Source: Prostheceraeus crozeri
Taxonomy: Eukaryota; Platyhelminthes; Polycladida; Euryleptidae
Assembly (NCBI GenBank): GCA_907163375.1
Contig: CAJQUW010010273.1
Location: 62,001 to 126,000 of the forward strand
Direction of reading: 5' to 3'
DNA length: 64,000 nucleotides
Made by a program: the position numbers and the translations under genes. Below the pieces are notes generated by a model that did no database searches, was not told the origin of the DNA, and saw only the letters and a program-made list of their open reading frames with translations. Shown here piece after piece: positions 9,902 to 20,902 of this stretch; position 1 is the first letter of the stretch, and each line of letters opens with the position of its first letter.

Positions 9902-9997
9902 AATAAAAAAATAAAATTTTTTCTAATAAAAATAAAAAAATAAAATTTTTTCTAATAAAAATAAAAAAATAAAATTTTTTCTAATAAAAATAAAAAA
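9902..9997. repeat. Three tandem ~30-bp A/T units in a divergent promoter region
   Basis: Units of AAAATAAAATTTTTTCTAAT (plus AAAAATAAA) repeat three times between the divergent fibre-like and clamp-like genes. The shared spacer probably holds both promoters, but no motif stands out beyond the repeat. Confidence 0.8.
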
Positions 9998-11368
9998 ATG
10001 GAAAATCCAAATTTAAAAAAATTATATTCGTCCGCATCATCCTGTTCTTCTTATTCGACGAGATCAACGGGATTTGGAAATAAATGTTTTGATAATAATA
10101 ATAATAATAATCCATGTATAGATGTTAATATTTTATTTCAATTACAAGCCGAAATATTTAGAGAACAGACTAAAGGTTTACCTTCTATAGAAACTAACTA
10201 TTGTTTATTTCCAGGAGACCCGTTTATAAAATTTATGGAGATTGTAAGCAAATATAATGATTTAGCTTATGTTGAATTAAATAAAGAAAATATGGTTATA
10301 ATAGGTCATAATAATGTTTATGGTTTTATTAGAGCAGTATTACCAATTAGTAATACTGATTGGATAGAAACTAAAATTATTAATTATATCAATATTATAG
10401 AATTAGTTAAAAAATTAAAATCTTTCTCAAAGGAAAAAATTAGATTATTTGTTGATGAACAAAACCAATATAACATTCACATAGAGAGTAAAAAACATAA
10501 TGAAGAATTATTATGCCAAGTTTATTATAGAGATACAATTTATAAACAAGAAACATTAGAAATGCCGCAAAGATATGATGATACATATATAGGATTGTAT
10601 TCCAATTTAAATATTAATTTATTAAAATCTTACATAAATGGCTTAGCTCAACAAGAAAAAAATTATATGTGGACAACACCTTATACTATTAACAATGTCC
10701 ATAATCATAATCATAATAAACGAACCGAAGGTTCTAGGGCTTTGCCCGATCTTAAAGAATCTTATGATAATAATGATGATAATAATATAGATGATGATAA
10801 TATAGATGATGATTCTGAAACATCTGAAAATGGTGTAAATGGTAAGAAAGATTATAAAAATATTGGTAATTATAAAAATTTAAGTGAAGAAACATTTATA
10901 TCTCATACTGATGTACATGATATTAATACTACATATAATCAAAATTTATCTAAATTTCATTTTCTTACAATTGAAAATAATAATGATGGAATAGTTGAAG
11001 ATACTGTTCGACAACTATTTGTCGGGTCTACAAAATTTAAATTAGGATTAACATCTAATCAATTTAAAATTTTATCATCTTTAATAAAAACTAAAAGTGA
11101 TTCAGATTATGGTGGTGTTATTAAATTTTCCAAAAGAGATCAAAGACCAATATTTTTCTCTATTATATTATTATTAGATAAAAGATGTAATTTAGAGTTA
11201 GGTATTCCAATAAGAGAATGGTATCCAATCCCAAAAGGTGTAATTTATGATGATGATGAAGAATCAATTTATGATGATGAAGAATCAATTTATGATGATG
11301 AAGAATCAATAGTTAGTGAAAATAAATTTAAATTATCTTTTGATAAAACGTTATATGATAAAACTTAA
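9998..11368 (+). pseudogene. Possible PCNA-like clamp protein, P1, broken
   Basis: A 456-residue frame directly upstream of polymerase B on the same strand. Two regions resemble the two halves of a sliding-clamp fold. The first runs from FIKFMEIVSKYNDLAYVELN through NMVIIGHNNVYGF to IINYINIIELVKKLKSFSKE. The second is FKLGLTSNQFKILSSLIKT followed by GGVIKFSKRDQRPIFFSI. Between them is a variable His/Asn- and Asp-rich linker coded by CATAAT and GATGAT repeats. A processivity factor for the neighbouring polymerase would make sense. This is inference from pattern only. The P2 counterpart lies at 44211-45811. The P1 gene is broken. Confidence 0.45.
10721..10749. repeat. Palindromic cassette in the linker of the P1 clamp-like gene
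   Basis: GAACCGAAGGTTC followed by GGGCTTTGCCC is nearly the same double hairpin as at 17830-17857 and 59172-59200. It is translated in frame inside the variable linker. The P2 linker lacks it. Confidence 0.8.
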
Positions 11369-11499
11369 TGTGATAAAGAAAATAAAATAACTAAAGAACG
11401 AGAAATATATAATAATATATATTAACTCTCTAGACCTTGATATTAGAATGTTTATATCTAAAATTAAAACACAATTTTTTTCTTTAAAAAATAAAAAAA

Positions 11500-14400
11500 A
11501 TGGAAAATACCAAGTTTTATTGTAACTTATGTAAAAAAAAGTTGCAAACAAAAAGAAGTTATCAATCTCATTTAAATAGTAAATTGCATTTACAAAATGT
11601 AGAACGAGTTGATGAAGGAAATATATTAAAATTAAATAGTTATAAAAACTATCTAGAAACATTACCTACTGATATAAAAGTTAAAAAAATGTTTGATGAT
11701 TATTCACATTCGGATATATAAAAAAGTTTTTAATAGTGAAGATGAACATGTACCAGATGGAAGATATTTATTTAGCGATACTGATGAATTTAACGAAATA
11801 GATGAATTTGATGAAACTAAAAAAACCGATGAAGCGGTAACAGATATAAAATATTTATTTAATGAATCGGTTGAACATAATGAAACCGATGAAACTTTTT
11901 ATGATGTATTAAAAAACTTTTTCAAAATATTTAAGAAATCTTTCAAATGTTATATGAATGTAGAAGTACTTTATACAAAAACTGGACCTGATGGAATTCC
12001 TGAAGAAATAATACAAGGACATTTTGCAAATTCACAAGAAATTCATAATGTAAATGATATACAACCCATATTTGAATCGATGATACTTAAATTAGAAAAT
12101 TGTATAATTGAAGCCCAGTTACGTGAATCTGGTTGGAGATTTGTTAAAATACTATCTAAGAAAATAGTAATTGATAAATATAAAAATAATACTGGTGGTA
12201 GTTATGTTCCTTTACCTTTCAGTTCACCACAAATAATTAACATAAAAAATGAAGATGATTATTGTTTTCTGTGGAGTATTATAGCACATTTACATCCTGC
12301 AGAATATCGTAAAGAAAGACTAAGTCATTATAATAAAGAAGAATACATAAAGGAATTAGATCTCTCTGATGGCTTACATGAATTTCCATATGATTATAAT
12401 AGGTTGATAAAGTTTCATAAAAAGAATAAAAATTTAATTGAAGTAAATGTTTTTGAATTAAATGTTAATTATGTTTCTATTGGTAAAATTACTCCACTTT
12501 ACTCAGATTCAAAAAAAAATTATTTGAATAATAAAAATTTATGTCAATCAGAAATAGTATATAATGATAGAGGAAATTACATGCATCATAATATTTTTTT
12601 ACCAAGGAAATATAATATGTACTGAAAAATTTCAAATTGTTAAAACATTATCACCAATTATGATTAATCATAATAATTATAAAGGACGTAATTATAATTA
12701 TGATTATGATTACGATTATCTATCTTTATCTTTAGAATATCAACAAAAATTACAAAATTTAAATGAAAGTTTACAAAAATGTAAAACAGATTATCAACAA
12801 CAAACAAAAATATTAGTACAAGAATATCACCATAAATATCAAAATAAGATAGAAACGATTCAAGAATTAAATAAAGACAATAAAGACAATAAAGAATTAA
12901 AAAATGAAGAAAATAAAGAATTAAATGAATGTTTAAAAAATGTCAAAAACAATATAAAGAACAATATAATAATGAATATGAACAACAGCTGAAAATATTC
13001 AATCAAAATTATCAACAGTCTGAAAAAGATTTACAAAGACAAATTGATGAAACACATGAAATACATAAAGATAAATGTGAAAAATTAAAACAAACAAAGC
13101 AACCAGCACAAGCGAATATATTATATTATCAGGGTCATTTTATATTGTGTAAAGATGTTTCTATATTTACAAAAACTTCAGATAATACAAATTTTCCTTG
13201 TCTTCAATGTATGACAAGTTTTAGAACTAAAGAAGAAATGAATAGACATTTGGAGAACTGTCAACAAAACGAAGCAGTTGAAAATACTTTTCCTAAAGAT
13301 GATTGTTTAGAATACAATAAATGGTATTTCAAAAATAAAGTACCCTTTACTATTTATTGTGATTTTGAAGCATATAATGTTAACATGACACAAAATCACG
13401 GGACCTCGGAGATGTCTTCCAGGGCTTCGCCCGATTCTGATAATTATAAATATGAAAAAAGTGCATCTGAACAAAGTAAAGAAAAATATTTATTTGAACA
13501 AAAACCATTATGTTGGGGAATGTACATTCATTCAAATTATCCTGAATTATTTAAATCAGAATATTATCAATACTATGGTGAAGATAGTTCGGAAATGTTT
13601 ACAAAGAAAGTAGAAGAATTACAAGGACGTTTTTCACAATTGCTTGAAACAAATATTCCAATGATGCCATTAACGGATGAAGAAAAAATTAATTTTGTTA
13701 ATGAAACAAATTGTTATTACTGTGGAAAAGAATTTACAAAAAATTATAAAAATGGCAGAGGTAGATATCTTGATAAGGTAAAAGATCATGGTCATCTAAA
13801 TGGATTATATAGGGGTGCAGCACATAATTCTTGTAATCTTAATGCTAATAAATTTAAATATAACTTTGTTCCTTTATATTTCTACAATGGTTCTAAATAT
13901 GATTTCCATCTAGTAATGAGAGATTTATTTTCATCTGAAAAATTACAACAACAACAAATAAATGTACTATGTAAAACAGAAGAAGAATATTTTTCAATGC
14001 AATTAGGTTGTATTAGAATTTTAGATGCATTTAGATTTTTTACTCCTTATTCATTAGATGTTATGGGAAAAACTTTGAAACCTGAACAATGTAAAATATT
14101 AAATAAATATAATCTAAAACCTTTAAAAGGCATATTTCCGTATGAGTATATAGCATGCGGCTCACAGTCGAAGACTGATATAACTGGAGATTTTAATTCT
14201 GTGAATAAAATTATGGAAGAAAAACAACTTCCTCCAATAAATAAATTTACATAAACATTAAAACAATCACAATTATCTGAAGAAGACTATGCAGAAGCTG
14301 AAAAAAATTGGAGAGAGTTAAATTGTAAAACAATGTATGATTATACAATGAAATATCTTCAGATAGATGTATTAATCCTTGCTGATCTTTTTGAAAACTT

Positions 14401-15997
14401 TCGTGATATGTGTTTAGAATATTACGAAATAGATCCATGTTATTGTTATTCTACACCAGGTTTAACATGGTTAGCAGGATTAAAACATACAAATGTTAAA
14501 CTTAAACATTATAATGAAAATGCATATGATAAATTATTATTTTTTGAATCTGGAATTAGAGGTGGATTTTCATCAGTTTTAGGTAATAGATATGTTAAAT
14601 GTTATAATAAGAAAGTAAATCCACAAGAATATGGAATAATGAAACCTTTATCTCCAGAAGAAAAAGAAAAAATATTAGAAATTTTTCGAACGAAACGAGA
14701 AGGAGTAGAACGTGAAAATGCAATTGATGAATTCATGAGAGAAAACTATTTGTTATATTATGATTTTAATAGCTTATATTCTTCTTGCATGATACAAGAA
14801 TTACCAACAGGTGAAATGTCATGGTGTAATATTCTTGATTATCAAAAAACATATGATGGGAATTATAATCATGGTTATGTATATGAAGTTGATTTAGTAT
14901 ATCCTGATGAAATAAAAGATAAAACAAAATATTTTCCTTTCTGTCCCGAAAACAAAATTCCCAATATAGAAGATTTTTCAGATTATCAAAAATCTTTAAT
15001 TCCTAAGAAATACAGACCAACAAAAAAACTTATGTTAACACAAAGCAATGAAGGAAAGTATGTTGTTGAAGGAAGAATGCTAGATTGGTATTTAGATCAT
15101 GGAATGATTATTTTTAAAATTCACCGGAAACTAGTGTATAGAAAATTTAGGTGGTTAAAAGATTATATAGAGTTCAATATTGAAAAACGTAAAATAGCTA
15201 AAAGAAATAAAGATGATTTTGGAAACGTGTTCTTCAAATTAATGAATAATGCATTTTATGGTAAGACTTTAGAAAATGTCCGTAATTGACAAAATATTGA
15301 AATAGTTTATGATAGAGATAGGTTTCAAAATTTAACAAGGAAACCTACATATAAAAGAACTACTAGATTTAGTGATGAACTATGTGCAGTGCATCTAAGA
15401 CGAAGCATTATAAAACATGATAAGTTTAATTTTATAGGATTCACTATATTAGAATTAGCTAAACTATTTATGTATAGATTTATATATGATTATTTAGCAC
15501 CTGCTTATGGCAAAAACTATAAATTACACTTTACAGATACGGATTCCGTTTTCTTAGAATTAACAATACCGTATAATTCTACACTTGATGAAGAAATAGA
15601 TAAAATAAAAGATATCATTCATCCTTCTGATTTATGTAAAGTAAAAGATGAACTAGAAGGAAATGAAGCGTACATAACAGAAGCTGTATTTTTAAAAGCG
15701 AAATGTTATTGTTTTAATACAAAGTCTAACACAAATTCTAACACAAATTCAAATACATCTAAAACATTAAAAGGAATTTCAAAGGCATCAGTGGCTAACC
15801 AAATAACATTTCAAAATTATAAGAATGCATTTTTTAATAATGAAATAAAAACAGCATGTAATTATAGACTTAATTCAAAGAAACATAAAATGTATTTAAA
15901 AGAGGAACATGAATTAGCATTAGATCCATTTGATGATAAAAGAAAAATTATACCTGATGGAATAACTACTTCACCTTTTAAATTTTCTAATTTTTAA
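11500..15997 (+). pseudogene. POLB: Polinton protein-primed DNA polymerase B, P1, broken
   Basis: Family B, protein-primed replicative polymerase. Features in order: a U1/C2H2-type zinc finger at the start (FYCNLCKKKLQTKRSYQSH); the Polinton N-terminal block around GGSYVPLPFSSP and CFLWSIIAHLHP; a second zinc finger (CLQCMTSF); exonuclease acids in YCDFEAYN; a CYYCGKEF and DHGHLNGLYRGAAH block; palm motif A (YDFNSLYSS); motif B (KLMNNAFYGKT); and motif C (FTDTDSVF). It is convergent with the ATPase. The P1 copy is broken in several places. P2 and P3 carry homologues. Confidence 0.92.
13400..13433. repeat. Palindromic cassette in the P1 polymerase gene
   Basis: GGACCTCGGAGATGTC followed by AGGGCTTCGCCCG. 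It is the same two-part design as the cassette at 61084-61117. It is translated in frame just after the exonuclease I motif. The P2 gene lacks it at the corresponding place (about 41930). Confidence 0.8.
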
Positions 15998-16027
15998 ATT
16001 TCTAAAGATTAAGAAAAAACTAAATTA

Positions 16028-16078
16028 TTCGATCACCCCGCGAAAATATTTTCTATCGCATTTCAGTCGGGGCGAAGC
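16028..16078. terminator. Hairpin between convergent P1 polymerase and ATPase genes
   Basis: CACCCCGCGAAAATATTTTC and the facing GTCGGGGCGAAGC form a GC-capped inverted repeat in the 81-bp gap between two convergent genes. P2 has the same hairpin at 39376-39426, and P3 a weaker one at 62845-62875. It would give a 3' hairpin to transcripts from both sides. The function is inferred. Confidence 0.55.
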
Positions 16079-16847
16079 TTAGTCAGAGAACAATTGTTCG
16101 ATAACTCTATCATGAATTTTTTTATCAATATTAATTGTAATGAAGCCATAATCTTTTGACCAAGCATTGTTACACGATTGTTTAAATTCATCTTTATTTC
16201 TTACACATAAATCTCTTAACAAATCACTTAAGCTTCTTGCATTTATTTCAAATAGTATAAATATATTTGCATTCTTTCTAATAACACTTCCGTCTAATGA
16301 ATACATACTTTGTGTTAAATAAAAAACGCTACAGTTATTATGTCTACCTCTTGTGAAATAATTTCTCTGAACTGACTGATTTCTGTCATTAACACAATCA
16401 TCAAAAATTACACAATGTTTCATTGTTTTATCTAGTTTACTAGGATCTTCCATATTACCACTATCATCTATTAATTGTATCTTCATATGCTTATTTTTAT
16501 CGGATTCAACTAACTGATTATTTTTTGCTGCTTCTTCACACCACGAACTTATTTCTTCTTCATCTTCAGATTTTTCATATTCTTTGAATAATGAAGCAAT
16601 TGCTGTTTTTTTAAGATTATTTTCAGATCCATATTTTAAAAATTGATAGACGGGTTGTTCTGCTGTTGTTGTATAAATTATAAGATTGTTATAATCCAAA
16701 AAATTTGGAGTCGTTAAAATTTTAAATAATAGATATGTTTTTCCACAACCTGATCTTCCGCAAATAACTGACAAAACTTTATTAGATAAATTTGGATGAT
16801 GATTAAATTTTAGTTTTTTTTTTATTTAATGGGGGTACTTCACTCAT
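16079..16847 (-). pseudogene. ATP: Polinton packaging ATPase, P1, broken
   Basis: A33/FtsK-HerA-type genome-packaging ATPase of the adeno/Polinton lineage. Walker A is GRSGCGKTYLL. Walker B is KHCVIFDDC. A downstream sensor-like block is RHNNCSVFYLTQSMY. The whole P3 copy at 62077-62844 has the same layout at 255 residues. The P1 copy is broken near its start. Confidence 0.88.
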
Positions 16848-16926
16848 TTTTTAATAAAAAATTTATTTTTATTTTATTTTTATTTTTAAAGAAGAAGAAG
16901 AAAATTAAACTTCTCTAGCTTCGCGT

Positions 16927-16989
16927 GGGAGTTTATACCTCTCGAACGGGAGTTTATACCTCTCGAACGGGAGTTTATACCTCTCGAAC
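16927..16989. repeat. Three 21-bp tandem units at the 3' end of the P1 penton gene
   Basis: The unit GGGAGTTTATACCTCTCGAA plus C occurs three times without visible change (16927, 16948, 16969). P3 has one unit (61980-62007) and P2 none. Each unit forms a GGGAG/CTCCC hairpin with its neighbour or with itself. It covers the penton stop codon. Confidence 0.9.
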
Positions 16990-17763
16990 CAAAAGATCTA
17001 TCATAATCTCTTCACCTCCAAAATTTATTTCTTGTCCTTTCTCATCAGTGATTCTAATGCCAATGTTGTTAATAGTTTTTCTTGTAATAGGAAAATATAT
17101 TAATGTTTGGGGAAATACATTTAATCTATAACCAATGGGTACAGTAAAAGCTGGAAAACTGAATATTAAATTTGAAAAACTTACCATTTATATATCCTCC
17201 TTCAATAATGTCACAATGTACAACAATTGAATTTATTTCAGTTATTTTTGGAATCTTCTCACCTAAATGATAATCTTGACTATAGGTTTGTTTATTAAAT
17301 CCTAATAGCTTTGACAATGATCTATCATGATTAAAATCAACTTGATGATTTTCGTCTAAAGTAAGAGAAATTTATTGACTGCCGGTTCAACTGCAAAATG
17401 TAATTGTTTCTTATCTTTAAATGGTATACCTAAATGTCTCTTAATTTCATTTGATATTGATTCAACTTCGTAAGAACCAGGAAGAAAAGTTAATATTTTC
17501 CATGTTTTGCCTTTATCAGTAGAATATCTAAATTGATCATTCACATCTTTTATAACATTTTGAATAGTGTTAAATGTAGAGAAACTAGTCAATGCAATTT
17601 GATAATTTTTATTTTGTTCTAAATGTAGAATGGGTTCTAAATTACAAGTGTGTGATGAAGTAGTTTTTATAATTTTTAACGTCGTACTAAATTTTGATGA
17701 ACCCAAAATCTCTGTTAGATTTTCTAAATGATTATTAATTTTGTCTAAATCTGCTGAACACAT
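16975..17763 (-). pseudogene. mCP: Polinton penton-type minor capsid protein, P1, broken
   Basis: Homologous to the whole 262-residue proteins of P2 (37776-38564) and P3 (61203-61991). Diagnostic stretches are SKLLGFNKQTYS, SIVVHCDIIEGGYING, VPIGYRLNV and FGGEEIMIDLLVREV. These are the conserved C-terminal signature of Polinton/adintovirus minor capsid (penton) proteins with a single jelly-roll. The P1 gene is broken. Confidence 0.85.
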
Positions 17764-17829
17764 TTTTTAGTTAAAATTTTAAATAAACATTTTTTATAAA
17801 AAAATAAAAACAACAACATATTTCAGCTA

Positions 17830-17857
17830 CGGGCGAAGCCCTAGAACATTCGGTTCG
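17830..17857. repeat. Palindromic cassette at the 3' end of a conserved P1 gene
   Basis: GGGCGAAGCCC followed by GAACATTCGGTTC. P3 holds a different cassette at exactly the same site (61084-61117), and P2 has an empty site (37708-37726, AGTATAGCTGAAATATG). A TA dinucleotide flanks the insert on both sides. Confidence 0.88.
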
Positions 17858-18730
17858 TTATACTTTTATAATCCTCTTCATTTAGAATCTTCTTTTCCAG
17901 CAGTCTTTTCAATATAGCATGAATTTCATTGAAACTAGAATTATGTCCTTCTTTTATTGCCGATATTAAAATATTTAATCTATTTAGTAATTCTTGTGGA
18001 TCATCTGGTAAAAATACAGTTGTTTCTGTTTTCTGTTTTTCAGATAAACCTTTTCCTACTTTAACTCCCGTTGATAATAAATTTTCTAATTGTTTATAAC
18101 GTCTAAGAGATTTTACTGCACCAACTCTATCTAACATAGCTTTATATTTTATGAGATCTTCTACAGCATAATTATTTAAATCTGCTCCTCTTAAAAGATC
18201 AACAAAATTTCTATCTAAATTAAAAGGAGATTTATCTGGTGAAAAAATTAAACCTCGAAAAGGTTGTGGAAATATTTCTTTTTGTCCGAGCTAAAATCTA
18301 GGTATTGTTTTTCCATCTATAAATGAAATAGAATGTTCAAATTGCATAGATTTTGGTAATTTCTTATTAATGTTTGATTCTAGTAATCCATAGTCATCTA
18401 ATATAGTTTTGTGCTCTGGATATGTTATATCAATTTGTTTATCATTATTTGTAAGTTCCTTTTCAAGAGTTTTAAATGGTTCAATAGTTTTTCAAAATCA
18501 GTTTTTACTTGTTCGGTTTGCTGCATTTTTTCAAACATATCAGATTGAATACCAGCTTTTATCATTCTATGTTGAAGATGATTTTCTTTCATAATATTTT
18601 TTTGCTTTATTAACTCATCTAATTGTTTTATTCTTTTAAAATTATCAGCTCTAATTTTATCCATTTTTAAAATATAATATTTGAATTTTGTGGTAACATT
18701 GGAATACAGCAAAAACATTTTACTGAACAA
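17841..18730 (-). pseudogene. Conserved Polinton protein of unknown role, P1, broken
   Basis: The counterpart of the whole P3 protein at 60209-61120. It has a helical N-terminus (IKQLDELIKQKNIMKENH), a middle with FYLG-KEIFP and a LLRGADL-NYAVEDLIKYKA block, and a C-terminal helical domain (PDDPQELLNRLNILISAI). The middle block recalls a protein seen repeatedly in animal Polintons. I do not know its role. A virion part is likely given its place between the penton and the hydrophobic protein. Broken in P1. Confidence 0.6.
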
Positions 18731-18731
18731 A

Positions 18732-19481
18732 TTATTTTTTTATTGCTTTGTTGTCTGACATCTTTTCGTTTAAAGTTTTGTTTAATAAAGTTTTGCTTAA
18801 ATTTTCGCTTAAAGTTTTTAGCTCTTCTAAAAAAATTTTGTCATTTTCTTCATTAGAAATTTTACCACCAGTAAAATTTTTACCATCACTCGAAATTTTG
18901 CCATCCTGTTTATTCTTATCATCAACTTTTTCTGACTGTAATTGAAATGATATTTGATTTACTTCATTAGCTATTTGATCAAATTTTTCAATCTCATCTA
19001 ACGTAATAACATTATTATCACATACTCTTTGGAAGTAATAATGCAGTTTATCATAAACTTCTTTAACGTGAGAATGTTCTTTTAATGATTTTCGTTTCTT
19101 AGTTATTAAAGATTTATCTAACATTGTAACAAGTGAAGTTGCAAAAACACCCGTACCTGTTAAAGCTGTAGCAACTACTGGAATTACTAAAACACCTGAA
19201 GATATAACAATAGTGAGAGCGCCTAAACTTATTGTTAAGAATATGCCAATTCCTTGTGTTACATTCTTAACTTTAGTCCATCTCTTTCTTAATTTTTTAT
19301 AATGCTCTAATCTTAATAATAATTGAGATTCCTTATCGTTCATATAACGTACTCTATCTTTGTGTTTTTCTTTATTCATTTTTTCAATGTCCATTAAAGT
19401 AGAACTACGTTCATATGTTAACGAAGGATATATTCTTGCGGTTTCTTCCACTTTTGTTTCATCCACTTTTGTTTCTTCCAT
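18732..19481 (-). CDS. Conserved hydrophobic helical Polinton protein, P1
   Basis: A 249-residue protein from the first Met of MEETKV. It has an acidic N-terminus with RIYPSL, then a long charged helix (YMNDKESQLLLRLEHYKKLR). Next are a hydrophobic Gly/Ala/Val stretch (GIFLTISLGALTIVISSGVL and VVATALTGTGVFATSLV), a KKRKSLK basic turn and a C-terminal helix. One or two membrane or membrane-like segments are likely. Homologues are in P2 (31986-32650) and P3 (59410-60138), plus an N-terminal fragment in the P2 right end. The role is unknown. The frame looks whole. Confidence 0.7.
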   Translation of the reverse strand: MEETKVDETKVEETARIYPSLTYERSSTLMDIEKMNKEKHKDRVRYMNDKESQLLLRLEHYKKLRKRWTKVKNVTQGIGIFLTISLGALTIVISSGVLVIPVVATALTGTGVFATSLVTMLDKSLITKKRKSLKEHSHVKEVYDKLHYYFQRVCDNNVITLDEIEKFDQIANEVNQISFQLQSEKVDDKNKQDGKISSDGKNFTGGKISNEENDKIFLEELKTLSENLSKTLLNKTLNEKMSDNKAIKK

Positions 19482-19573
19482 TTTTAAAGAAATATTTTTA
19501 GTCACATGATATATTTTAAAAACCTGAAAGATGGATAAAATTCATGAATTTGAAATTCTCAACTTTTATGATT

Positions 19574-19985
19574 TTTTCGGTGTCCTGGAACGGTCATGAT
19601 TTAAGCGAGAAAATTGTAATTCACAAATTTTGAGATTCTTAACTTTTCTGATTTTCGGTGTCCTGGAACGGTCATGATTTTAAGGGTGAAAATTGTAATT
19701 CTCAAATTTGAGATTTTGAAAAATTTGAAAATTGGGTATTTTTAAAAACGCCCAAATTTATGAATTTAGGTCTTCATAACCTGAAAAAGGGTTCAAATTC
19801 ATGAATTTATGTCGTTTTTAAAAATGCCATTTTTTGAAAAAATGGTACTTTTTGAATGGACTAAATTCATGTATTTAGGTCTTAATAACCTGAAAAAGGG
19901 TTCAAATTCATGAATTTATGTCGTTTTTAAAGATACTATTTTTTTGAATTTTATGGTGTCCTGGAACGGTCTTTTGCCCATTACT
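19574..19985 (-). repeat. P1 right terminal inverted repeat
   Basis: Reverse complement of 2776-3187, with no difference that I can see over 412 bp. It ends GGTCTTTTGCCCATTACT, followed by the target duplication GACAGG at 19986-19991. Confidence 0.93.
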
Positions 19986-20099
19986 GACAGGTTACCATCA
20001 TCAGTGACAACGATCAATAAACGATGATGCAATATATACATGATTTGATGAAATGATAAATCAATTGAGGAAAAGCGGCTATGATTGGTTATGATTATT

Positions 20100-20400
20100 C
20101 ATGAGACAATGTGAATGAAGAAATGACTTTATTTACAATGAGTCAGCAATTTTTGTGTATGGAGTGCGAATGAGAATTTTAAAATTATCTTTATCTGAGA
20201 TTTGAGCATGAAGCGATATTTCAGATGGGGGTCAACCTTCACGTTTTCGTTTATCCTAGTAGAGATATGGCGACGGGTTTCACCGCCGTAGCATTGACTG
20301 CAATGCTCACACGAACATTTATACAATACGGAGGATAACTCACTAAAAGGAATAGGATCTTTATTGCTTATCATATTTTGAGCTCAAAAGTTAACGGCTT
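20100..20400 (-). pseudogene. Penelope-like GIY-YIG endonuclease fragment
   Basis: A short frame (20129-20374) contains SSVLYKCSCEHCSQCYGGET followed by RRHISTRINE. This is the Cys-bearing GIY-YIG start and the Arg helix typical of the C-terminal endonuclease of Penelope-like elements. Only this domain is left, and the sequences beside it are not recognisable. The relic is old. Confidence 0.5.
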
Positions 20401-20902
20401 CTAACTGTCAATACAAGGAGTTATTATTCAAAAATTTCGCTGCTTGGTGAGTGAAACACTTTACGAGTCAGCTAAACAGGTAGGCCTATCAATTAATTTC
20501 CATCAGAAAATACTGCAGAGTGCCAGGTCATCTGAGCATTTAGTCATTCAAGTTTCATGACAATCCGTAGCCTACTGAAAAGATTCAAACAGTTCAGGAT
20601 TTCATACTTCAGATGAGGTTTTTGCGCGATTACCTGATAAGAAAAAATTATTGCACATTGGCGCTGATTGGATGGTGATAGTGAGCAAGTCAAGATATAT
20701 GTACATGTGTCTATGACAAATATTTCAATTAGCTGTTTGAAAATATTTTTGAAGAACAGCTTCCACATGTTTATGTGTGTTTGAATTGCTTGCACTTGAT
20801 AAGTTGATGGTTATAAAATAGCGGAATAATTAAAAATCGACTATTCAAAATGTGATTGCAAGAAGTATCAGAAACAACAATCCAATGCAAAATCATTGTC
20901 AT
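20400..20902. other. Non-coding DNA, nothing recognised
   Basis: A stretch between a Penelope fragment and the LINE target duplication. I find no gene or repeat with support. Confidence 0.4.

Larger units (their letters stand above)
2776..19985. mobile_element. Polinton/Maverick element 1 (P1), broken
   Basis: This is a full-length 17.2-kb Polinton bounded by 412-bp terminal inverted repeats beginning AGTAATGGGC and by a 6-bp target duplication. Parts in order: small accessory frame, protease, PLA2-like/integrase, pX-like protein, capsid protein, pVI-like protein, fibre-like coiled coil, possible clamp, DNA polymerase B, packaging ATPase, penton-type minor capsid, and two conserved unknown proteins. 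I see no difference between its two terminal repeats, which argues for a recent insertion. Even so, its genes are broken in roughly a dozen places. It shares its ends with P3 and its gene set with P2. Confidence 0.95.

Noticed and set aside
4156-19505. A host or bacterial operon with phage-like genes
   Set aside because: The 6-bp target duplication, inverted ends, protein-primed polymerase, integrase and adenovirus-type protease together identify a Polinton. Three copies occur in eukaryotic context.
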